The notes below the pieces were generated by a model. It was not told the origin of the DNA. It was given only the letters and a program-made list of their open reading frames with translations, and made no database searches. 64,000 nucleotides of DNA from Candidatus Aquidulcis sp. (GTDB lineage Bacteria > Chloroflexota > Anaerolineae > Anaerolineales > UBA4823): contig DYIZ01000007.1 of the NCBI GenBank assembly GCA_020723385.1, positions 1 to 64,000 of the forward strand. Direction: 5' to 3'. Below, piece after piece: positions 18,755 through 26,594 of this stretch. Positions within the stretch are counted from its first letter, which is position 1, and every line of letters begins with the position of its first letter. The position numbers and the translations under genes are program-made.

Positions 18755-21700
18755 ATGACCACAAAAACGATGCGCTATTTATCCATTCTGATTGCTCCCC
18801 TGGCGGGGTTGGTAATTCTGGGGATTGTGCTGTTCCCCGTACAGCCCGCGGGGGCCGCCCAACCGTTGGGGATAGCCGCCCCGTTGTCTGGCGACGACGC
18901 CGGGCGCGGCGGCGACTTCCTCATTTCCACCGCCGAGGATTATCAGATGTCCGCGGACATTGCCTATAATCCTGACGATGATGAATACCTGATCGTGTGG
19001 GCAGATCAGCGCGACGGCGCAACCACCTATACTGACATTTACGGCCAAATCTACTCGGCTCAGGGCTTCCCCCAGGGTGAGCCGATACCCATTGAAACTG
19101 ACGTCAACGATCAGGATTATCCTTCTGTCGCATACAATACAACCGATAACGAGTATCTGGTTGCCTGGCAAGACAAGGCAGCCTCTAATAATACCCTGAT
19201 CGCCGCACGGCGTGTCACGGCAGATGGCGTCCCGAATGCGACCAAGCTTCTCTATGGTGTGACCACCCTTTATGAACACACCATGCCAGTCCTGGTTTAC
19301 GATCCAAATGCCAACCACTATCTGCTCGTGTGGTGGAATAGCACGGATGCCAATATCGAGGGTGCTATTCTGACGCCTGATGGCCTGGCCGTTGGCGGTT
19401 TGTTGATGATTGCCAATGACGGCCAATATCCTAAGGTGGCCTACAACAGCCATACTTTTAGCTATCTTGTTATCTATTTCAGCGGCGGCGATATCTACAG
19501 CCAACCGATTGCCGGTGATGGCAGTTTGGCTGGCGCCGCTTCAATCGTCGTGGATGATCCACCCGGGCTTCATTCGTATGAGTTGGCGTTCGATTCGCAT
19601 GACCATGAATACCTGGCCGTTTGGACCGACACTCGCAACAGCGCCGAGTTGGATGTTTTTGCCCGGCGGGTGGGTGAGAACGGCAGCAGCCTGGGCAGTG
19701 TCATTACCATTGCCGATGCTCCCGAAGAGCAGTATTACCCGGTTGTGGTCTACAATCCCAATGTCAACCAATATCTGGTGGTGTGGTACGATTTTCGCAA
19801 TTCCGTCGCCAGCGGGGGCGATATTTACGGACAACGATTAAAAGGCGATGGCAGCCTGGCTGAACAGGGCAACTTTGCCATAAGCAATAGACCAGGTGTC
19901 CAGCAGAATCCGGTTGCGGCCTTCAGCACAGTTTCCAATCAATACCTGGTTGTTTGGGAAGATGGACGCGCCAGCGACTATACCTATGATCTCTACGGAC
20001 AGCGGCTGCACTGGCTGGGTATCCCGATCTCCTATGAGTTCATCGTCACGACTGCCCTCGATGTTCAGGAGGAACCCGCGATAGTGTTTAACTCGATCAC
20101 CCGGGAGTATCTCGTTGCCTGGGCTGATGACCGCGACGCAGATGGCGAGATGGATATTTGGGGCCAACGTTATACGGATGATGGCATCCCCTTGGGTGAA
20201 AATATAGCCATCCGCGTCGAGCCGGGGAACGAAACCCATCCACGCCTAGCGTTCGACATTCATCACAACACCTATCTCATCGTTTGGGATGATGAAACCG
20301 AAGGCGACATCGAGGGCTACATCCTCGCTTCCGATGGCGCCCCAATCGGCGACGCCTTCAATGTTTCGGATGGGAGCGATGTGCGCGGCTATCCAGATGT
20401 CGCTTTTGGGGATAACGCCGAAGAATATCTGGTTGTATTTCAGCTTCAGATCGGGGGACAATGGAACATTTATGGTCGTCGCGTCTCGGTTGATGGTTCG
20501 CGGCCCGGCAAGGAATTTGCCATTACGAATGCCGAAAGCGATCAGTTGTACCCGGTAGTTATCTACAACCCGGTCGAGGACGAATTTTTGGCAGCCTGGA
20601 GCGACACATCGAACGACGCCGGCGACATCTCCGCCCGCCGGGTACACCCAACCGAGACGATGTGGGACAAATTCGCCGTTTCCACCGCCGCCGACGCTCA
20701 ATCTTATCCCGCGCTGGCCTACAACGGCGCCGACAACGAATACCTGGCAGCCTGGCATGATTACCGCAACTCGGGCGCAACCGCAGCCGATGTTTACGGC
20801 CAGCGCCTGGGCAATACCGGCAGCCTGTTAGGCGGTAACTTCGCCATTTCGGCTGCCAGCGGCGACCAGCAATATCCGCACATCAGTTATATCGCCTCCA
20901 ACAATCGTTATTCAGTGCTCTGGCAGGATAATCGCAACGTTCCCACCGGATGGGATCTCTACGGCCAATGGGTGTTGGCTGATGGCAGCCTGGCTGGATT
21001 CAACCTGCCTTTCTTCAGCTACTCCGGCTGGCAAACCCGGCCCACGGGTGCGTATAATACTTTCCTTGATCAGGGCTTTACCGTTTGGCAAGATGGGCGT
21101 AATGGTGCGGCGTATAAAATCTATGGCCGCCAGGCGGTTGTTGATCTCGAACCCCCGGAGGCAGCCTTCAACTACATTCCCAGCGTCGGTGATACCAATA
21201 CCGTATTTGTTTTCAACGCTTCGCCCAGCTACGACAACGCCACCCCCTCCGGAGCGCTGATCGTGCGCTGGGATTGGGAGAGCGACGGCGTGTACGACAC
21301 CGGCCTGAGTCTCTCGAAATGGATGACGCACACTTACGACACACCAGGCGTGTACAACATCACCCTGGAAGTGCGCGACCTGGCCTGGCTGACGGATACC
21401 GTTATTCATGCAATCACCGTTCTAACACCCACGGCCAATACCCCGCCCACCGCGACGCTGACGGTCTCACCCTCACTGATTTTGGCCGGCGACGAATTGA
21501 CTTTCGACGCCACAGCTTCCACCGATGTTGAGACCCCCGTCAGCCTGCAAGCCCGCTGGGATTGGGAAGACGATGGCGTTTGGGACACAGCTTTCACCGG
21601 AGTATTGACCTCTACCCATGAATACACCGTTGCCGGGGATTATACGATCCGGGTCGAGGTCAAGGATGCGGGAGGGCTGGTCGGGTCAGCCTCTGTGAAT

Positions 21701-22015
21701 ATCACCGTTCTTCCGGGCGGGCTTGTCACCATGAAGACATCGCCTTCCGCGGCCATGCTGGTTGCAGGCCACTCGATCCAGTTTGGCGTTGTCGGCTGGG
21801 ATATATATGGCAACGAGATCGGCAACCCGCCGGTAATTTGGTCGGTTGCGGACCCGCTAGCCGGGACAATTGACGCCAACGGGCTTTTCACCGCCACACT
21901 GACCGCAGGAACGTACCCCGATGCCATCCTGGCCCAAAGCGGGGTGGTGACGTGTACCACCACGGTGGTTGTCTATTGGCCGTACCAGGTGTATTTGCCG
22001 GTGGTGGTCCGGTAG
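18755..22015 (+). CDS. Secreted repeat protein: 14 beta-propeller-like repeats, two PKD domains, Big-like domain, C-terminal VYLPVVVR
   Basis: N-terminal signal peptide; 14 repeats of (x)AYNxxxxEYLVVWxDxR...; two PKD motifs (WDWESDGVYDTG, WDWEDDGVWDTA); ends YQVYLPVVVR*. Confidence 0.85.
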   Translation: MTTKTMRYLSILIAPLAGLVILGIVLFPVQPAGAAQPLGIAAPLSGDDAGRGGDFLISTAEDYQMSADIAYNPDDDEYLIVWADQRDGATTYTDIYGQIYSAQGFPQGEPIPIETDVNDQDYPSVAYNTTDNEYLVAWQDKAASNNTLIAARRVTADGVPNATKLLYGVTTLYEHTMPVLVYDPNANHYLLVWWNSTDANIEGAILTPDGLAVGGLLMIANDGQYPKVAYNSHTFSYLVIYFSGGDIYSQPIAGDGSLAGAASIVVDDPPGLHSYELAFDSHDHEYLAVWTDTRNSAELDVFARRVGENGSSLGSVITIADAPEEQYYPVVVYNPNVNQYLVVWYDFRNSVASGGDIYGQRLKGDGSLAEQGNFAISNRPGVQQNPVAAFSTVSNQYLVVWEDGRASDYTYDLYGQRLHWLGIPISYEFIVTTALDVQEEPAIVFNSITREYLVAWADDRDADGEMDIWGQRYTDDGIPLGENIAIRVEPGNETHPRLAFDIHHNTYLIVWDDETEGDIEGYILASDGAPIGDAFNVSDGSDVRGYPDVAFGDNAEEYLVVFQLQIGGQWNIYGRRVSVDGSRPGKEFAITNAESDQLYPVVIYNPVEDEFLAAWSDTSNDAGDISARRVHPTETMWDKFAVSTAADAQSYPALAYNGADNEYLAAWHDYRNSGATAADVYGQRLGNTGSLLGGNFAISAASGDQQYPHISYIASNNRYSVLWQDNRNVPTGWDLYGQWVLADGSLAGFNLPFFSYSGWQTRPTGAYNTFLDQGFTVWQDGRNGAAYKIYGRQAVVDLEPPEAAFNYIPSVGDTNTVFVFNASPSYDNATPSGALIVRWDWESDGVYDTGLSLSKWMTHTYDTPGVYNITLEVRDLAWLTDTVIHAITVLTPTANTPPTATLTVSPSLILAGDELTFDATASTDVETPVSLQARWDWEDDGVWDTAFTGVLTSTHEYTVAGDYTIRVEVKDAGGLVGSASVNITVLPGGLVTMKTSPSAAMLVAGHSIQFGVVGWDIYGNEIGNPPVIWSVADPLAGTIDANGLFTATLTAGTYPDAILAQSGVVTCTTTVVVYWPYQVYLPVVVR

Positions 22016-22047
22016 TTTTCTTCCTGGGTTTTTGATTCTGTTATGCT

Positions 22048-22083
22048 AAACCGGCCTTGCGGCGAGAGTCGCAAGGCCGGTTT
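22048..22083. terminator. Bidirectional terminator-like hairpin between convergent genes
   Basis: AAACCGGCCTTGCGgcgagagtCGCAAGGCCGGTTT. Confidence 0.8.
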
Positions 22084-22106
22084 GTTGAAGTAGCAGCTTA
22101 AAATTT

Positions 22107-25100
22107 TCAGCCCAGCCCCACCAGCAGCCGGCCGTCTACATCTTCCAAACGGTCCACTTCGCCGCTGGCGGCGGCGCGGGCGAAAACGATGCCGGGGCGT
22201 TTCGCCCGCCGCGCCCGAGCCAGCACATTCAAGCTGGCCGGGTCGCTGCGTTTCAGCACGTCTCCCAGTATCTGGTCGTTTTGCACGTTGAGCTGGGCGA
22301 AACCCTGGCGCGCTCCGGCCACGCCGGCAACCATTTCGTCTGGCGTGAGACCTTGTGCGTAGTTACGCCGCACGACGACCGGTTTCCCGGACGCGTCGGT
22401 AGTCACGCCGCGCACGCCCACCACCATGTGCAGCGTCCGCCTGGCCCACGGGCGGGCGCGGGCGTCCAGAAGCTGCGGGCCAAGATCGAGACTGAGATAA
22501 TCCGTTGAAGCCAGGATTTGTTCGGTCAACTCATCGGTGTATGCCTCCCACTGGGCGGGGTCGTTCCCATCGGGCGGGGGGGACAGCTTCAGGCTGCCGC
22601 CGATGAACGGGCTTAGCGAAGCCCCCGATGCCTGGGCAGCCTCGTATCCGTATCGAACCAGCCGTTCCAGAGTTTCCAAAGTTGACGGGATTCCCTTTCG
22701 GCTGAGTGTCATCTCGAGGAGATCAGCTATCGCGCCTTGGGTGAGAACAGCCCCGAAAGCGGTATCCTCAATCTCGAGGATTTCTGCAATCTCCTTGCGC
22801 CCGTCCGGGTTCAGCGAGCGGTAAGCCAGCCCCCAGATGACTTCGGCAGACGGCAGGAGAGTCTTGACCAGGGAAGGATCGTGCGCTAGATGCCCGGCCA
22901 CCGAGAGCAGCTCTTTCGCCTCCTGCTGTCCGCCATCTGTCAGCGGGAGATAGAAGGCGACCTGATCGCCGTCGAAGTCGGTGTTCATCCAGCGGCATAC
23001 GACGGGGTTGAGACGGATAGCCCGGCTGGGATCTCTCACCGGGTGAAAGGCGAGCATGGCCGTGGGGGAGAGGGCTGGCGCCCGGTAGATCACCAGCCAC
23101 GAGCGGGACAGGATTTCGTCGAGTATCTGGACCGCCTGGGGGTTGTCGGGATGAGCCAGGGCTTCGCCTTTCAATTCACGAACTACCAATGGGCCAAACA
23201 GCTTCCAGCACAACTCTTCAGGGAAGCCGACTTGATCCAGATGCAGGTCCACGCCTGGCGCGGCCACCGAGCGCCCGCTGAAAAGCTGCGGTTCCTCGAA
23301 GCGCAGAACTTCTGGCGGGAGCAGCGCCTCGAAATAGGCATTCAGCGTGCTTTCCAGGCGGATCTCGGCCTCCCGCGCCAGCCGCTCGGGAACCCGGCTG
23401 GAGAGCATCCGCGCCAACCGGGCATTGGCTTCGACCAGTTGGGCGGCTTCCGGGCTGCTTTTCTCACCTTCGAGCATTCCCACTGCCGACAGCAGACGCT
23501 CGTGCAGCCAGGGGTGCGGCATTGGGCGGGCCAGTTCGAGAGTCTCCCCATTGGGTGGGGCGAACCCGAAGGTTAATTGGCCATCGGTCAGCTCGGCGTG
23601 GATTCCGGCCGCTTGCAGGCGGGAGGCCAGGTCGGTGAACATTGGCGAGGGGAAGCCGGCCTGGGCGATTTTGCCTTTGGCGGCCCGTTGGGCTAACGCA
23701 GCGGCATCTGGCCGGCGGGAAGAGCGGGTGTTCAGGGCTTCTCGCAAGTTGCTGATCGCGCCCAGATTACGCAGAGTGGTGTATTCGGGTTCACTCAAAA
23801 TTTGATCGCGGGATTGATCCACCGTGGCCCAGATTTTGTCTTTGACCAGATGGGCCAGGCGGCTCCAGTACACCCACCCGATGGCGCTGGGGCGCTCCAG
23901 CGGCGCGCCGTTTTTTCCCCGGAGGAGCGTCTCCATCCCGGTTTCCGGCAGCCCCGCCTGGATGAGCCGCTGGCGCAGCTCGTTGGGGGCGGGGGCGTGG
24001 AACGGCGGGACGATGGCGGGAGCGCCATCCAGCCGGGCAATGCGGCTCATCACGGCCTCGCGCACCTGGCCGATGTGCATGCGGGTTCGCAGGCCGGGGA
24101 AATTGTAGATCAGCTCGACGGGCGTGCCATCCGGCAGATGCGGCATTTGATCGTCGGGGAGGATGTAACTGACCACGCCCTTTGCGCCGTGCCGGTTGCT
24201 GATCTTGTCGCCCGGCTCGACCGGGAAGGGGTCGTTCATCCGGCGGGCCGCCGACTCACTGAGAATGATGCCATCCTCGGAAACGCCCGGCCCCCAGGCA
24301 ATGAAGGCTGTCAGCAGGCTGCGCCCGCACCAAAAGTCGGGAGCGTCCGGCTCGTTGCCGGTCTGCACCCAGGCTGGCTCGGGGTGGTTGGGGACGATGG
24401 CCTGGCGCATCATATTGGCGGCCATCAGCAGCCGGTTGGGATCGTTGTTTTCGAGGAAGGGCAGCATCGAGGCGGATAACCCCAGCCCGGCCTCGGGGCG
24501 CTCGTCCACCACGATCAGCCGCCCGCCGCGAATCTCGGCCCCGATGGCGACGGTGAAGATGCGTCCGATGTACGGGCCTTCGGGCGTCTCAAAAGGGCAA
24601 ACGCGCCCTTTCTCTTCGGGAGCGACCACTCTGGCGGTACCGGACAGCGCTCCCCGGGTTGGGATGATCAACCGCCGCAGGTGGGTATGCCGGCTGAGCC
24701 AGTTGGTTGTATCCAATCGTTGGGATTTGGCCTGGAGGAACTCGTTGAGCCAGCGGTCGAGGGGCAGCCAGGCGCGCAGGATCTCATTGTCCCACGCCAC
24801 ACCGTTGGAGGCCTGCCCGAGCTGATCCAGAATATGACTGAATAGCTGTTCGCCAACGCAGGCGACCTCGGCTGCATCCAGCGGATGATCGGAAACCGTG
24901 GGGATAACGATGCGTGGTTCGCCATCCAGATAGAAGATGCCAGAGTCGTCTGGGGAGGGGATCGCCGGGTAGCCGGCTTGCACCCCGCCGGACAGCTCGA
25001 TTTGGATGTGGCAGGTCTGAGGGCTATCCTCGGTGACCGAGTAACCGGCCAGCGGCAGGCGCTCGGCCAGCAGTTGGGGCAGGCGGTCGGATATGAATTG

Positions 25101-25145
25101 TTCGAATGACGCTTTGTGCCAGGGCGTCGAGGGATTGATGGTCAT
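22107..25145 (-). CDS. Single-chain minimal RNA polymerase-like protein with beta-like and beta'-like regions fused (~1012 aa)
   Basis: Beta-like: LRRLIIPTRGALSGTARVVAPEEKGRVCPFETPEGPYIG, LPFLENNDPNRLLMAANMMRQAIV, GDKISNRHGAKGVVSYILPDDQMPHLPDGTPVELIYNFPGLRTRMHIGQ, IGWVYWSRLAHLVKDKI. Beta'-like: SGRSVAAPGVDLHLDQVGFPEELCWKLF, VIYRAPALSPTAMLAFHPV...RLNPVVCRWMNTDFDGDQVAFYLPLT, VGVRGVTTDASGKPVVVRRNYAQGLTPDEMVAGVAGARQGF. ORF-track start 25250 trimmed to ATG 25145 because the extension overlaps the sigma gene. Confidence 0.88.
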   Translation of the reverse strand: MTINPSTPWHKASFEQFISDRLPQLLAERLPLAGYSVTEDSPQTCHIQIELSGGVQAGYPAIPSPDDSGIFYLDGEPRIVIPTVSDHPLDAAEVACVGEQLFSHILDQLGQASNGVAWDNEILRAWLPLDRWLNEFLQAKSQRLDTTNWLSRHTHLRRLIIPTRGALSGTARVVAPEEKGRVCPFETPEGPYIGRIFTVAIGAEIRGGRLIVVDERPEAGLGLSASMLPFLENNDPNRLLMAANMMRQAIVPNHPEPAWVQTGNEPDAPDFWCGRSLLTAFIAWGPGVSEDGIILSESAARRMNDPFPVEPGDKISNRHGAKGVVSYILPDDQMPHLPDGTPVELIYNFPGLRTRMHIGQVREAVMSRIARLDGAPAIVPPFHAPAPNELRQRLIQAGLPETGMETLLRGKNGAPLERPSAIGWVYWSRLAHLVKDKIWATVDQSRDQILSEPEYTTLRNLGAISNLREALNTRSSRRPDAAALAQRAAKGKIAQAGFPSPMFTDLASRLQAAGIHAELTDGQLTFGFAPPNGETLELARPMPHPWLHERLLSAVGMLEGEKSSPEAAQLVEANARLARMLSSRVPERLAREAEIRLESTLNAYFEALLPPEVLRFEEPQLFSGRSVAAPGVDLHLDQVGFPEELCWKLFGPLVVRELKGEALAHPDNPQAVQILDEILSRSWLVIYRAPALSPTAMLAFHPVRDPSRAIRLNPVVCRWMNTDFDGDQVAFYLPLTDGGQQEAKELLSVAGHLAHDPSLVKTLLPSAEVIWGLAYRSLNPDGRKEIAEILEIEDTAFGAVLTQGAIADLLEMTLSRKGIPSTLETLERLVRYGYEAAQASGASLSPFIGGSLKLSPPPDGNDPAQWEAYTDELTEQILASTDYLSLDLGPQLLDARARPWARRTLHMVVGVRGVTTDASGKPVVVRRNYAQGLTPDEMVAGVAGARQGFAQLNVQNDQILGDVLKRSDPASLNVLARARRAKRPGIVFARAAASGEVDRLEDVDGRLLVGLG

Positions 25146-25149
25146 TGGA

Positions 25150-25755
25150 TCACTCCTGTTCGGCCTGCAATTCACGCTTGACGTGCTCACGCGCATAGTG
25201 CAGGCGAGATTTGGCAGTTCCTTCGGGAATGCCCAGCTCGTCAGCCGCATCCCGCAGGCTCAACTCCATCTGGTGCACCAGGCGGAGTAACTCACGTTTT
25301 TCTTCGGGCAAATCCTGGATGATTTGCCGGAGCCGGGCGTTTTGCTCACTCTGTTCGATCACCGCATCCGGCCCGAGGCTGGCGGTATCCACCAGCCAGG
25401 AGGGTGAATCGAGTTGCTCGCCTTCGCCGGTGAATTCTTCTGGCGTCTCCAGTGGTTGTTCTGGCCGCCGTTTGCGGGTGCGCAAGTGGTTGAGGGCCAG
25501 GTTGGCGGCGATGCGGAACAACCAGGCTTTCACGGCTCCCTGCCCATTCCACTGCCCGGCGCGTGTCCAGACCCGCAGGAAAGTTTCTTGCAGCAGATCA
25601 TCGGCGGCAGCCTCATCGCGTACGAAGTGGGTGAGGTAGCGGCGGATGGATGCCTCGTAGCGCTCGAAGAACAGCTCGAAAGCATAAGCCTGCTGCGCCT
25701 GGATGTGTTCTATCAGCTCGTGGTCGGGTAGGGGATCGGTCAATTTCGGCTCCAC
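25150..25755 (-). CDS. ECF-type RNA polymerase sigma factor
   Basis: Region 2 FFERYEASIRRYLTHFVRDEAAADDLLQETFLRVWTRAGQW...KAWLFRIAANLALNHLR; region 4 LPEEKRELLRLVHQMELSLRDAADELGIPEGTAKSRLHYAREHVKREL. Confidence 0.92.
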   Translation of the reverse strand: MEPKLTDPLPDHELIEHIQAQQAYAFELFFERYEASIRRYLTHFVRDEAAADDLLQETFLRVWTRAGQWNGQGAVKAWLFRIAANLALNHLRTRKRRPEQPLETPEEFTGEGEQLDSPSWLVDTASLGPDAVIEQSEQNARLRQIIQDLPEEKRELLRLVHQMELSLRDAADELGIPEGTAKSRLHYAREHVKRELQAEQE

Positions 25756-25894
25756 TCTCTAAGACACCGCACAGAGGGGGATGGTTCAATTATTGCCTGA
25801 CTGAACAGAGCGGAGGTTTTCACAGGCCGAAGCATATCACTATTTTTCTCGGGAAAGTCTTTGCATTCTTGCGTCTTTGGGTTAGACTCGGTGC

Positions 25895-26581
25895 GTGAAG
25901 ACGCATCCCCTCGATATTCGCCAACTCTACAACAATTTCGATGCTCCCGTTGTTGCTTTCGACTGCGGCCAGCGCTGCGCTGCGTATAACTCCAGCGGCC
26001 TGCCTTTCTGCTGTGACATTTGCCGCGCTGTTCCGGCGGCGCTTCAGCCTGAATGGGATTACCTGCGCCCGAATACGGATTTATGGCATGTCTGGCGCGG
26101 TGACGAGTGTGAATCTGCACCCGAAGACCCTCAGAATCTTCTGGATGAGACTCCCGAACACATGCTGCTGCTAGCCTGCCTTGGGCCGGACCGCTGCCAG
26201 CGGCAGTACCGCGCTCTGAGCTGCCGTCAGTTCCCATTCTTCCCGTACATCACATCAGATTTGCGCTTTCTGGGTCTGGCGTACGATTGGGAATTCGACG
26301 CGCTGTGCTGGGTGATCAGCCATCTCGATCAGGTGACGGGTGAATACCGGCAGCAATTCATTCAAACCTATGATAACCTGTTCGCTGCCTGGCCTGCGGA
26401 GTTGATGAGTTATGCGCTTCGCTCGCAGGATATGCGTGAATGCTTTATCGAACGCCGCCGCCGCATCCCACTCTTGCACCGCAATGGGGAAGCCTATCTG
26501 ATCAGCCCATCCAGCGAGCGAATGCAGCGCGTTTCACCAGAGCGATTGCCGACAATGGGATACTACCATTCAACTCAGTGA
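25895..26581 (+). CDS. YkgJ-like Cys-cluster (putative Zn/Fe-chelating) protein
   Basis: GTG start; CGQRCAAYNSSGLPFCCDICRA ... CLGPDRCQRQYRALSCRQFPFFPY. Confidence 0.7.
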   Translation: MKTHPLDIRQLYNNFDAPVVAFDCGQRCAAYNSSGLPFCCDICRAVPAALQPEWDYLRPNTDLWHVWRGDECESAPEDPQNLLDETPEHMLLLACLGPDRCQRQYRALSCRQFPFFPYITSDLRFLGLAYDWEFDALCWVISHLDQVTGEYRQQFIQTYDNLFAAWPAELMSYALRSQDMRECFIERRRRIPLLHRNGEAYLISPSSERMQRVSPERLPTMGYYHSTQ

Positions 26582-26594
26582 AAGGACGCGAGTC

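Noticed and set aside
22107-25145. The fused polymerase as an ordinary rpoB or rpoC fragment or pseudogene
   Set aside because: The frame is intact over ~1012 codons and spans both subunits with catalytic residues retained; the missing regions are not interrupted by frameshifts. Decay of the C-terminus cannot be fully excluded.
25146-25250. N-terminal extension of the polymerase ORF (MRLTSWAFPKELPNLACTMRVSTSSVNCRPNRSDP)
   Set aside because: Overlaps the 3' end of the sigma gene in another frame; ATG 25145 gives clean 4-nt operon spacing.
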